From the NCBI GenBank assembly GCA_964530445.1, contig CAZHBJ010000158.1, positions 1-7,812 on the forward strand: DNA of 7,812 bases. Direction: 5' to 3'. Positions 1 through 6,912 of the stretch are shown here, piece by piece. The stretch comes from FEN-1297 sp964530445. GTDB lineage: Bacteria; Bacteroidota; Ignavibacteria; Ignavibacteriales; Ignavibacteriaceae. Under the pieces are notes generated by a model. It was given only the letters and a program-made list of their open reading frames with translations. It was not told where the DNA came from and ran no database searches. Each line of letters begins with the position of its first letter. Within the stretch, counting starts at the first letter, position 1. A program made the translations under genes and the position numbers.

Positions 1-626
1 ATATGTTTTGGATTCTCAATAAACTTTTCAATATAGATCGAATCATCACCGAAAGCTTTCATTGCCACTCTTTTAGTTGCTTCAAACGATTCTTTAAATT
101 CACTTTTAGATGAAATTCTTCTCATCCCCTTTCCGCCTCCTCCGGCGGATGCTTTAAGCAAAACAGGGTAACCTATTTTTTCCGCAGCTTTAATTCCTTC
201 CTCTAATTTTTCAATAGGTTTGGTAGTGCCCGGTACAATAGGAACTCCGCTTTTGGACATTAGTTCACGTGCAGCAGTTTTGCTTCCCATCATTGAAACA
301 GATTTTGATGCCGGACCGATAAATATAATATTTTCATCTTCACAAGATTTAATAAAATAGGCATTCTCGGAAAAGAAACCATAACCCGGATGAATTGCAT
401 CAACCTTTAATTTTTTTGCAAGTTTTAAAATTTTAGATTTATTTAGATATGATTGAGAAGATATGGGATCACCTATGTTATAAGCTTCATCGGCAAGTCG
501 CGTGTGTAAAGATTTTTTATCAGCATCCGAATATATTGCTACGGATTTAATTTCCAACTCCTTGCAAGCTCTAATTATTCGGACTGCAATTTCTCCCCTG
601 TTAGCTATTAATATTTTTTTTAACAA
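1..626 (-). CDS. Biotin carboxylase subunit of an acetyl-/acyl-CoA carboxylase (N-terminal 208 codons, truncated by window edge)
   Basis: The product would carry out ATP-dependent carboxylation of the biotin prosthetic group, the first half-reaction of acetyl-CoA or another acyl-CoA carboxylase, in the cytoplasm. Reading down from position 626, the frame opens with the family hallmark KKILIANRGEIAVRIIRAC (residues 3-21). HPGYGFFSEN (79-88), MGSKTAAR (113-120), and the ATP-grasp glycine loop KASAGGGGKGMRR (158-170) follow, then YIEKFIENPKH before the window ends. The style of KASAGGGGKGMRR and AFGDDSIYIEK resembles the alpha subunits of propionyl-/methylcrotonyl-type carboxylases as much as AccC, so the acyl substrate cannot be decided. 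The start is TTG at 624-626: an in-frame TAA lies 15 nt upstream, no ATG or GTG intervenes, and the family N-terminus fits. A weak AGG precedes it. It begins 7 nt after the mutS2 stop, so it is the distal gene of that operon here. The 3' part, with the remaining ATP-grasp domain and any biotin-carrier domain, lies outside the window. Confidence 0.93.
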   Translation of the reverse strand, partial: MLKKILIANRGEIAVRIIRACKELEIKSVAIYSDADKKSLHTRLADEAYNIGDPISSQSYLNKSKILKLAKKLKVDAIHPGYGFFSENAYFIKSCEDENIIFIGPASKSVSMMGSKTAARELMSKSGVPIVPGTTKPIEKLEEGIKAAEKIGYPVLLKASAGGGGKGMRRISSKSEFKESFEATKRVAMKAFGDDSIYIEKFIENPKH

Positions 627-633
627 AACTAAC

Positions 634-2976
634 CTAATTTAATTCTGCTATGGTTATACCTTCGCCGCCGAATTCAATTGGGGCAAAATAATAATTTTTT
701 ACTCTTTCATGTTTTTTTAAAATATCATGAACTGTTTTCCTTAATACACCGGTACCTTTACCATGTAAAATTTCAACTTTTTCTAAACCAGAAGAATATG
801 CACTATCGATATATTTTAAAATTTCAAATTCTATTTCATCCGGTTTTCTGCCTCTTATGTCGATCCTATACTCAGCAGAAATTCGATCATAACGATCATG
901 ATATTCTTTTTCTTCTTTTTGTTTCTTAGTATGAATTAAATCATTTAAAGCCACCTGCATTTTTACAGAGCCTATTTTAACAGTAGCCTTATTTTTTTCT
1001 TTTGTAATATCAATAATTTCGCCAACAGTTTGCGTGTTTTTAATACCTACATAATTTCCTACATCAAAGTTAGGGTTTTCCCGGTATAAATCAATATCAT
1101 CTTTAAAAAGATTTTTATTCTCTTGCTTTATTTCACTAATAACATTTCTTGCCTTTTTAATAATATCTTTTTCCGCATTAGTTTCCTTTAATTCTTTAAC
1201 AATCTGTTCTATTTTTTTATTTATGTCTTTTAAATAATCTTCTGCATCCGATTTAGCTTTTTTAAGAATCTGCTTTTTTTCTTTATCCAGTTCCTCAATT
1301 TTTTTCGAGTATAAACCGGATAATCCTGTTAACCTTGTATTTTCAATTTCCAGCTTTTTAAGCTTCGCCTCAAGTTCCTGTGATTTATGCTCAATATCTA
1401 CAAGGAAATTTTCAATTTTATGTTTATCGGTATCTAGATGTTTTGAAGCAGTCAATAAAAAGTCATCCGGAAGCCCAATTCTTTTTGCAACTTCAAAAGC
1501 ATAACTGGAACCGGGAATACCTTGTTTAAATACATAAGTCGGTTTCAAATTTTTAGTATCGAATTCCATAGCCGCATTTTCAAATCCGTCCAAATCATGT
1601 GCAATTAATTTTAAGCTACCGTGATGCGTAGTAGCAAATACAGTAGAGTTTTTATTTTTTAAATTGATTAAAACCGCCGACGCAATTGCCGAGCCTTCCG
1701 CAGGATCCGTCCCGGTCCCGATTTCATCCAAAAGGATTAAAGATTTTTTGTCTGCTTCTTCCAGAATATTTTTTATATTTGACAGATGAGAGCTGAATGT
1801 CGAGAGATCGTCTTCAATTGATTGGGAGTCGCCTACATCCAGCAGTACATGATTAAAAAAATGGAAGTTTGAATCGGGACTTGCCGGTATATGAATTCCT
1901 GATTGAACCATAAGTGTTAATAAACCTACAGTTTTTAACACTACCGTTTTCCCGCCGGCATTAGGTCCCGTAATTAAAATAACCTTCTTTTCATATATTG
2001 AAAAATTTAATGGTATGGTTCCGTCTTTACCATGTTTTTTAAACAAAATAGGGTGACGTCCATCGTTTATTCTGAATGGTTTTTTATTATTTATCTCCGG
2101 GAAAGAGCCTATAATTTCCAATGAATAGTTTGCTCTGGCAAAAATGGTATCTATATAAGTGATTACCGAAAGAGATTCTTTTAACTGGGGATTAATATCT
2201 CCGATTCTTTTTGTTATTTCTTTTAATAATCTTTCTATTTCTCTTCTTTCGGCAAACGAAAGAGAAACAATATCGTTATTCAATTCAAGAGTTTCTTCGG
2301 GCTCAATATAAACAGTTTGACCGGTTGAAGATTCGGAATGTATAAAACCCCGGATATGTCTTTTGTGTTCTGCTTTGATAGGAATTACAATCCTTCCGTC
2401 TCTCAAAGTCAGGTAATCTTCACGAACGATATCTTTGTCCGATAAAGATTTGATTATCTTATTAACAGATTTTACAAGTTCGTCATTTCTAATTCTAATC
2501 TCTTTTCGGATTTCCGCCAATTTAGGACTTGCATTATCCCGGACTTCCCCATTTTCGTTGATAATTTTTTGAATGTAATGTTCAAATAGTTTATCTACCA
2601 TCAGACCTTGATTCAATTTACAAAGAGAAGGTCCCGTTTCCGAATTTTGTTTGAGATAATTAAATAAATTCCTTGAGTTGGATGCCAGCTTTAGAATATC
2701 GAGAATTTTTTTACTTTCAATTACGGCGCCTTCAATTGTTCCCATGGAGATTGTTTCATAAAGATCAGGAATATATTCAAGGGGAGGAGGGATATTTTTA
2801 ATTAATATTTCTTTAGCTTCACTTACCAGTTCCCCTTCTGATTTAATTTTTGCTTCGTTATCGAAAGGTGTAAATGCCAGCAGAAGGTTTTTGCCTTTTT
2901 CAGTAACACAGTAGCGTGAAATGTATTGAAGAACTTTTTGATATTCCAACTTATCAAGAACGGCAGCCGGTATCAT
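634..2976 (-). CDS. mutS2: MutS2 family ATPase with C-terminal Smr domain
   Basis: This is a cytoplasmic DNA- or ribosome-associated ATPase of the MutS superfamily. The 780-residue length is usual for MutS2. There is no N-terminal mismatch-recognition domain, which separates it from MutS. Residues 1-300 are the helical core and clamp (note VYIEPEETLELNN, 222-234). The ABC-type ATPase has Walker A GPNAGGKT (337-344), Walker B LILLDEIGTGTDPAEG (413-428) and the switch histidine TTHHGSLK (449-456). A charged coiled coil spans about 515-620, then a KOW-like beta segment (about 636-685). The Smr domain (about 704-777) has IDIRGR (705-710) and HGKGTGVLR (738-746). Family members suppress homologous recombination in some species, and in Bacillus subtilis act on collided ribosomes; which applies here is unknown. 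The ATG overlaps the cvpA stop by 4 nt (ATGA), indicating translational coupling. All key motifs look intact. Confidence 0.97.
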   Translation of the reverse strand: MIPAAVLDKLEYQKVLQYISRYCVTEKGKNLLLAFTPFDNEAKIKSEGELVSEAKEILIKNIPPPLEYIPDLYETISMGTIEGAVIESKKILDILKLASNSRNLFNYLKQNSETGPSLCKLNQGLMVDKLFEHYIQKIINENGEVRDNASPKLAEIRKEIRIRNDELVKSVNKIIKSLSDKDIVREDYLTLRDGRIVIPIKAEHKRHIRGFIHSESSTGQTVYIEPEETLELNNDIVSLSFAERREIERLLKEITKRIGDINPQLKESLSVITYIDTIFARANYSLEIIGSFPEINNKKPFRINDGRHPILFKKHGKDGTIPLNFSIYEKKVILITGPNAGGKTVVLKTVGLLTLMVQSGIHIPASPDSNFHFFNHVLLDVGDSQSIEDDLSTFSSHLSNIKNILEEADKKSLILLDEIGTGTDPAEGSAIASAVLINLKNKNSTVFATTHHGSLKLIAHDLDGFENAAMEFDTKNLKPTYVFKQGIPGSSYAFEVAKRIGLPDDFLLTASKHLDTDKHKIENFLVDIEHKSQELEAKLKKLEIENTRLTGLSGLYSKKIEELDKEKKQILKKAKSDAEDYLKDINKKIEQIVKELKETNAEKDIIKKARNVISEIKQENKNLFKDDIDLYRENPNFDVGNYVGIKNTQTVGEIIDITKEKNKATVKIGSVKMQVALNDLIHTKKQKEEKEYHDRYDRISAEYRIDIRGRKPDEIEFEILKYIDSAYSSGLEKVEILHGKGTGVLRKTVHDILKKHERVKNYYFAPIEFGGEGITIAELN

Positions 2977-3494
2977 TTTAAAGTATCTTTATCATTTATA
3001 TATTCTTTGATTATCTTTTTTGTTTCGGGCGTATAATTTTTTATCAAGTCGATTGTTGATGGTATTATATTGTACACCGGGCCGTAGAACACCGAATTGT
3101 CTATAACCTTTTTGGACGGCACATTAAAAACATTTAACAAAAATAATACGGCACTTAGGAAATATAAAATTTGAATTATACCTACAACTCCCCCGATTAT
3201 TTGATTTAACAAATTATTAATTTTATCAAAAGGGTGAACAATTCTTTTTAAAACAGAAGTTATAAATATCATAAGCAAAAATATAAATACTCCGCCGATG
3301 ATTTCCGACAGGTAAAATTCAATTCCGAATAATTTTTCAATAAAATTTCCGGCAAAGTCTGAAAATTTAATTGCTAAAAAAATTGCAAGTCCGAATCCGA
3401 TCAGCCCGATTATTTTTCTAACAAAACCGTCTTTAAAACCAAGAATAAATCCAACCGTAACAACAGCGAATATTATTATGTCGAAAATGTTCAA
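2973..3494 (-). CDS. CvpA family inner-membrane protein
   Basis: The product is a small polytopic membrane protein of the CvpA family. The name comes from colicin V production in E. coli; the biochemical role is not established. The 173 residues contain four hydrophobic segments at about 4-20, 26-45, 62-82 and 98-122, then a polar tail of about 50 residues. Family-like features are the opening NIFDIIIF, GFKDGFVRKI (19-28), PFDKINNLLNQIIGGVVG (88-105) and the tail motif DNSVFYGPVYNIIP (132-145). The start is TTG at 3492-3494, inside the stop of yqeY (TTGA, 4-nt overlap). It is preferred because the protein begins with the usual family N-terminus and no other start codon precedes the first membrane segment. 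The gene sits between yqeY and mutS2. A cvpA-like gene next to mutS2 is also known in Bacillus (with polX between them), which supports the assignment. Confidence 0.88.
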   Translation of the reverse strand: MNIFDIIIFAVVTVGFILGFKDGFVRKIIGLIGFGLAIFLAIKFSDFAGNFIEKLFGIEFYLSEIIGGVFIFLLMIFITSVLKRIVHPFDKINNLLNQIIGGVVGIIQILYFLSAVLFLLNVFNVPSKKVIDNSVFYGPVYNIIPSTIDLIKNYTPETKKIIKEYINDKDTLK

Positions 3495-3943
3495 TTAATC
3501 CCCAAAAAATGTTCAACTATATTTTTAACAACCTTGCCGTCAGCTCTTCCTTTTAACAGCTTCATAACTTGCGGCATCAATTTGGGAAAATCCTCTTTAC
3601 CGGCAGCCCCTATGTTTTCAGCTGTTTTTTTTACTTCATTATAAATATCATCTTCCGTTAATTGTTTAGGCAGGTATTCCTGTATAATAGATAATTCCTT
3701 TTCTTCTTTTGAAGCTAAGTCTTCCCTACCCGCGTTTCTATACTGTTCAACGGAATCTTTCCTTTTTTTAGCAGCGGTGCTTAAAAGCTTAATTTCCTCT
3801 TCACTATTTAATTCTTTGCCTGTACCGCTCTTTTCAAATTCCAATATTAATGCTCTGATAGATCTGACTGTTTCAAGCCGGAGCTTATCCCCGGATTTCA
3901 TAGCGGATTTAATATCTTCATTAATTTTATCTTTCAAAGCCAT
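3491..3943 (-). CDS. yqeY: GatB/YqeY domain protein
   Basis: The product is a 150-residue soluble protein, the usual length for YqeY. The family resembles the C-terminal domain of GatB, the tRNA-binding part of the Glu/Asp-tRNA amidotransferase; the function of free-standing YqeY proteins is not firmly established. Diagnostic segments are LRLETVRSIRALILEFE (21-37), AAKKRKDSVEQYRNAGREDL (57-76), EYLPKQLTEDDI (89-100) and KGRADGKVV (131-139). The ATG at 3941-3943 is set by a clear Shine-Dalgarno, AGAGG, 5 nt upstream (3949-3953). Its stop overlaps the TTG start of cvpA by 4 nt, and it is the first gene of the yqeY-cvpA-mutS2-carboxylase operon. An intrinsic terminator for the exbD cluster lies immediately upstream, so its own promoter must lie before or inside that hairpin, or transcription depends on readthrough. 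Confidence 0.95.
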   Translation of the reverse strand: MALKDKINEDIKSAMKSGDKLRLETVRSIRALILEFEKSGTGKELNSEEEIKLLSTAAKKRKDSVEQYRNAGREDLASKEEKELSIIQEYLPKQLTEDDIYNEVKKTAENIGAAGKEDFPKLMPQVMKLLKGRADGKVVKNIVEHFLGIN

Positions 3944-3948
3944 AGCAA

Positions 3949-3953
3949 CCTCT
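3949..3953 (-). promoter_or_regulatory. Ribosome binding site of yqeY
   Basis: On the minus strand the sequence reads AGAGG followed by 5 nt (TTGCT) and then ATG. It fixes the yqeY start. The motif begins directly after the T tract of the upstream terminator, so a transcript ending there could not carry a usable yqeY start. Confidence 0.7.
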
Positions 3954-3996
3954 AAAAATTAAAAAAGGCAGGTAAGTAAATTACAAACCTGCCTTT
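3954..3996 (-). terminator. Intrinsic terminator of the exbB-exbD-exbD cluster
   Basis: Read on the minus strand, a 10-bp perfect stem AAAGGCAGGT / ACCTGCCTTT (arms at 3987-3996 and 3964-3973) encloses a 13-nt loop. It runs into T6, AA and T5 (3954-3966). This is the standard Rho-independent layout for transcripts coming from the second exbD, whose stop codon is 31 nt upstream of the hairpin. On the plus strand the T tract is only three bases long, so the signal is directional. The loop itself contains GTAA/TTAC, which can pair a little further. The element ends exactly where the yqeY ribosome binding site begins. Confidence 0.85.
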
Positions 3997-4027
3997 AAAT
4001 TTAATATAAATATATTTTACTGTCTAT

Positions 4028-4441
4028 CTATATTTTAACATTAGTCGAATAATTGATTCTCAAACAAGAAGCTTTTCTAAGCTCTTGCTGTATATCGGTT
4101 ACTTCGCCCATATCGGTATCCTTATCTATCCTTAAAGAGACAATCACCCTAGGCATATCTTTTCTTTTTTGATACATGATGGGTTCAACATCACTGAGCT
4201 TAACAATGTCGTCGTTAATTTGAATGTGCCCTGATTTGCCGACCCAGATATATTGTACAAGTCTTTTACTTTCAATTTTTTCAACAGCTTTAGCTGAGGG
4301 TAACGTAAACTTGACATGTACATCTATTGTTCTCAAGGTTGTTGTAACCATAAAGAAAAGAAGTAACATAAATACAATGTCCGGCATTGACGCAGTAGGA
4401 ATTTCCTGCTTTGTACTAGCCCTTCTCTTTTCAAATTTCAT
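4028..4441 (-). CDS. ExbD/TolR-family biopolymer transport protein (second copy, short)
   Basis: The product is an inner-membrane, periplasm-facing partner of an ExbB/TolQ proton channel. It converts proton flow into force on a TonB/TolA-type partner. The 137 residues show the family plan: a basic cytoplasmic N-terminus (KFEKRR), PTASMPD then a single membrane helix (about 19-37), and a periplasmic domain ending in SLRIDKDTDMGEVTDIQQEL (102-121). The essential proton-carrying aspartate is D21, in the SMPDIVFMLLLFF motif. Ending at a lysine-isoleucine tail, it has the ordinary ExbD length, unlike its larger neighbour. The ATG at 4439-4441 follows GAGG (4450-4453) with 8 nt spacing. It lies 16 nt after the stop of the first exbD and just before a strong terminator, so it is the last gene of this cluster. 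Confidence 0.93.
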   Translation of the reverse strand: MKFEKRRASTKQEIPTASMPDIVFMLLLFFMVTTTLRTIDVHVKFTLPSAKAVEKIESKRLVQYIWVGKSGHIQINDDIVKLSDVEPIMYQKRKDMPRVIVSLRIDKDTDMGEVTDIQQELRKASCLRINYSTNVKI

Positions 4442-4449
4442 TAGTTATA

Positions 4450-4453
4450 CCTC
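4450..4453 (-). promoter_or_regulatory. Ribosome binding site of second exbD
   Basis: GAGG on the minus strand, 8 nt before the ATG at 4439-4441, inside the 16-nt gap between the two exbD genes. It supports the chosen start. Confidence 0.6.
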
Positions 4454-4457
4454 AAAC

Positions 4458-4985
4458 TTATTTATTAGTTGATTCTGGTTCAGCCAGCGAAATGATAATC
4501 GGAATTTTTTTCTTAACATCGGTCTGCTGTTCCGAATCAAGGTCATTAAATTTTTTCCCGTAATGAGAATTAGAGTACTCATCTCTTACTTCAAAATAGG
4601 CCTGTTTAATTTGGTCTAATGCTTGAATGTAAATGTTATAATTTGTTTTCCTATCTGTTTTAACTGAAACGATGAGCTTTTTATCGTTAGGTAAATCTAT
4701 TTTAGATATTATTCTGGGTTTTAACTGGGCTTTTATTTGAGGAAGAGGAATCGGTTTCTCATCTAAAAGCACGTCACCGTTTGCGTTAATCAGAATAGCC
4801 GCCATTCTGTCTTTTGGAACTTTAACATTTTTAATATCAGTTACGTACTCCGGTAAGGTTAAACCGATACCGGTATCCACATCAATGGTAGTGGCAACAA
4901 GGAAGAACAGCAAAAGTAAAAATGCTATATCTGCCATTGAACTAGTCGGGATTGACGCTTCGGCAATTTTTTTCTTCTTTATCAT
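4458..4985 (-). CDS. ExbD-family biopolymer transport protein (first copy, with C-terminal extension)
   Basis: This is an inner-membrane ExbD/TolR-type stator protein expected to work with the ExbB encoded just upstream. A lysine-rich N-terminus (IKKKKIAEA) leads to the motif IPTSSMADIAFLLLLFFLVA (12-31), with the functional aspartate at D19. The periplasmic domain carries ILINANGDVLLDEKPI (64-79) and VSVKTDRKTNYNIYIQALDQ (106-125). At 175 residues it is about 35-40 longer than ordinary ExbD. The extra C-terminal part (about 130-175, ending IPIIISLAEPESTNK) resembles the extension I associate with Bacteroidota-type ExbD proteins; this is from memory, not a search. No Shine-Dalgarno is visible in the very AT-rich 48-nt gap to exbB. 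The ATG is chosen because it starts at the usual basic stretch. It is only about 40% similar in style to the downstream exbD outside the membrane motif, so the two are not recent duplicates. Confidence 0.94.
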   Translation of the reverse strand: MIKKKKIAEASIPTSSMADIAFLLLLFFLVATTIDVDTGIGLTLPEYVTDIKNVKVPKDRMAAILINANGDVLLDEKPIPLPQIKAQLKPRIISKIDLPNDKKLIVSVKTDRKTNYNIYIQALDQIKQAYFEVRDEYSNSHYGKKFNDLDSEQQTDVKKKIPIIISLAEPESTNK

Positions 4986-5033
4986 TTTTTAATTCTGATT
5001 TTTAATTATAAAATACTATTACATTAATCTAAT

Positions 5034-5726
5034 TTACTTCTTGGCTTTCAATTCATATAGAGCATCAATTAATTCTACCGAACTTTCTTCCATATCACCA
5101 ACCAAACGATCGATACGTGATACAAAATAGTTGTAAAATACCTGCAGAATCATAGCAACAACCAAGCCGAATAAAGTAGTTAATAATGCTATAGCAATAC
5201 CGTTAGCAACAATAGCAGGAGAAATTTGTGCAGCTTCTTTAATAGCATCGAATGCAGCGATCATACCTTGTACGGTTCCGGTAAATCCAAGCATAGGAGC
5301 TAAGGTAATAAAAGTAGAAATCCAGATCATTCCCTTTTCAAGGAATCCCATTTCAATTCCGCCATAAGCAATAATAGCTTTTTCAGCAGCTTCCAAACCT
5401 TCATCTGCTCTTAAGAGTCCGGCATGGAAAACGGATGCAACGGGACCTCTTGTATTGGCACATAGTTCTTTTGCTTCTTCAACTCCGCCGTTTTCAAGCG
5501 CTTTTGTAACTTTAATAATAAAATCTTTGGTATTTACTCTTGCTCTTGATAAAGTCCAGAATCTTTCAAATGAAAAAGCCAATCCAAGGACCAGACAGCC
5601 TAAAATCGGATGCATAAAAAAACCACCGGCAGCATATTTTTCTGCTAACCAATTTAAGGGACTTGCGCCGTTTGTAGCTTGTGCTAATACGGCAGTGATT
5701 GATGAGAATGCAACTAATACTTGCAT
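5034..5726 (-). CDS. MotA/TolQ/ExbB proton channel family protein
   Basis: This is the inner-membrane proton channel subunit of an Exb/Tol motor that works with ExbD proteins to energise an envelope function. The 230 residues contain three membrane segments: about 38-57 (PILGCLVLGLAFSFERFW), 134-158 (including APMLGFTGTVQGM, 143-155) and 172-198 (NGIAIALLTTLFGLVVAMI, with Thr183/Thr184 in the channel helix). A cytoplasmic loop of about 75 residues separates the first two. These are the hallmark motifs of the family. An extra hydrophobic N-terminus (MQVLVAFSSITAVLAQA) looks like a weak signal peptide or a fourth hydrophobic stretch. The start is firmly set by a full AGGAGG Shine-Dalgarno. It is the first gene of the exbB-exbD-exbD cluster. 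Whether it is ExbB (TonB-linked) or TolQ (Tol-Pal-linked) cannot be told, because neither tonB nor tolA is in the window. Confidence 0.95.
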   Translation of the reverse strand: MQVLVAFSSITAVLAQATNGASPLNWLAEKYAAGGFFMHPILGCLVLGLAFSFERFWTLSRARVNTKDFIIKVTKALENGGVEEAKELCANTRGPVASVFHAGLLRADEGLEAAEKAIIAYGGIEMGFLEKGMIWISTFITLAPMLGFTGTVQGMIAAFDAIKEAAQISPAIVANGIAIALLTTLFGLVVAMILQVFYNYFVSRIDRLVGDMEESSVELIDALYELKAKK

Positions 5727-5735
5727 ATAGCGTAA

Positions 5736-5741
5736 CCTCCT
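5736..5741 (-). promoter_or_regulatory. Consensus ribosome binding site of exbB
   Basis: A perfect AGGAGG on the minus strand with a 9-nt spacer to the ATG at 5724-5726. It is the strongest ribosome binding site in the window and fits high expression of the channel subunit relative to the two exbD genes, where the sites are weaker or absent. Confidence 0.85.
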
Positions 5742-5786
5742 AATAATTATATTTATTTTTCAAAATGAGAGAAAGTTTTCTACCTC

Positions 5787-5818
5787 TAAAAATATTTGTT
5801 TACAGATTAATAACCAAA
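5787..5818 (-). promoter_or_regulatory. Candidate promoter of the exbB cluster (Bacteroidota-like)
   Basis: On the minus strand TTTG is followed by exactly 20 nt and TATTTTTA, close to the Bacteroidota pattern TTTG-N19..21-TAnnTTTG (last base differs). Read as sigma-70 boxes, the same place gives TTGGTT-17 nt-TATTTT, a weaker match. Transcription would begin near 5780, leaving a leader of about 50 nt that contains the AGGAGG. The background is very AT-rich, so chance matches are likely. Position and spacing are the main support. Confidence 0.35.
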
Positions 5819-5878
5819 ACCAAAATTATTTTCTATAAAAATATTTTTTTTAATATTCCCATTTCTATTTTTAAGTAA

Positions 5879-6571
5879 TTAATTTATTATATCAAATCTA
5901 TGTTTTAATTCCAGAATGTTTCCGGTAACAAAATTATAATTATTAAATAAACAGAATGCCAATTCCCCTATCTCAAACGGCTTAATCCATTTGGAATAAT
6001 CTGCATCCTTCATCCATTCCCTGTTTGAAGGCGTATCAATAATATAAGGAGCAATAGCATTGACGCTTAAATTTATTTTACCCCCTTCCAACGCCAGTGT
6101 TTTTACCAAGTGAATTAATGCACTCTTTGAAACACCATAAGCAGCTTTATTAGCCTCTGCATTCAGCCCGGTTTCTGCTGCCGTATAGCAAATCGCTCCG
6201 CCTAAAGAATCAGTTGCAAATTTAGCAAAATATTTTGCAATTAAAAAACCGGTTTTTAAATTTATTTTTAATATTTTTTCCCACTCGGCATCTTCGGTTT
6301 CCCACACCGTTTTACCACCGCTGTATCCTCCGATTGCACTATAAAGGAAAAGAAGTTTATCTTTTCCGCTTTCTATATGAGCAAAAGCATCAACTACATT
6401 ATTTTCTATAGATAAATCTCGGATTAATATTTTTTCCACATTAGGATAATTTAAATTATCAAAGTTTGATGCAAAAAGATAAATCTTGTTGTAGTCTTTC
6501 TTTATGAGTGTTTCCGTTATTCCTCTTCCGAGAGCACCGTCTGCTCCGAATATTAATAATTCCTTCTTCAA
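5879..6571 (-). CDS. Short-chain dehydrogenase/reductase, dihydropteridine-reductase-like
   Basis: This is a cytoplasmic NAD(P)-dependent oxidoreductase of the SDR fold; its substrate is unknown. The 230 residues cover one Rossmann domain. The nucleotide loop is GADGALGRG (9-17), the structural asparagine is N104 in KINLKTGF, and the catalytic pair is Y145/K149 in AYGVSK. Three places recall eukaryotic quinoid dihydropteridine reductase: AIGGYSGG (79-86) where that enzyme has AGGWAGG; TAAETG (130-135), with alanine where classical SDRs have the catalytic serine; and IDTPSNREWMKDADYSKW (178-195), matching the family's DTPxNR...ADFSxW. The comparison is from memory. The start is TTG at 6569-6571: an in-frame TAA is immediately upstream and the fold needs these residues. 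No Shine-Dalgarno is visible. It stands alone, with 152 nt to exbB and no clear terminator between them, so some readthrough into exbB is possible. Confidence 0.88.
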   Translation of the reverse strand: MKKELLIFGADGALGRGITETLIKKDYNKIYLFASNFDNLNYPNVEKILIRDLSIENNVVDAFAHIESGKDKLLFLYSAIGGYSGGKTVWETEDAEWEKILKINLKTGFLIAKYFAKFATDSLGGAICYTAAETGLNAEANKAAYGVSKSALIHLVKTLALEGGKINLSVNAIAPYIIDTPSNREWMKDADYSKWIKPFEIGELAFCLFNNYNFVTGNILELKHRFDIIN

Positions 6572-6612
6572 TTATATTTTTTCAAATTATTATTAATAGA
6601 TATATTTATAAT

Positions 6613-6618
6613 ATTATA
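6613..6618 (-). promoter_or_regulatory. Possible -10 box for the SDR gene
   Basis: A perfect TATAAT on the minus strand, with its 3' end 41 nt before the TTG start. No convincing -35 hexamer lies at 16-18 nt, and the region is almost wholly A and T, so this may be chance. Confidence 0.2.
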
Positions 6619-6855
6619 GTTTATTAAAGAAAGCAGTTTATTTGATATAATTCTATTTTATAAATAATACCGTAACACACTAATTATCAGTAGGAAATAT
6701 ATTTATTAGAGCTAAAAATAATTTTTGCAAAATTCATTAACTTAAAAATATAGTATTGGGAAATTCGAGGTTGTGTTTTGAATTATATTTTAAAAGATCC
6801 TACCTGTTTCAAATAATAAGCTAATTCAAATAAATTTTAACAATGTTTTAATGCC

Positions 6856-6868
6856 ATCCCTTCGGGAT
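6856..6868. repeat. Short palindrome ATCCCTTCGGGAT
   Basis: Five-bp arms ATCCC/GGGAT enclose TTC. It sits in AT-rich surroundings (GCC before, TTTTTAG after). I recall AATCCCGAAGGGAT-type motifs scattered between genes in Bacteroidota-related genomes, but cannot check that here. Confidence 0.5.
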
Positions 6869-6912
6869 TTTTAGTATGTAAATTGTTTTTTTATAATAAT
6901 TTCACGCTCGCA

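Noticed and set aside
678..929. Plus-strand frame opposite mutS2
   Set aside because: It is antisense to the conserved Smr domain of mutS2 and its composition follows from the complementary strand.
5455..5730. Plus-strand frame opposite the exbB start
   Set aside because: It is antisense to the conserved N-terminal half of the ExbB gene, with no family match.
5820..5880. AT-only inverted repeat (AAAAATATTTTT) after the SDR stop as a terminator
   Set aside because: The stem has no G or C pairs, so it would not terminate transcription; similar strings are expected by chance at this composition.
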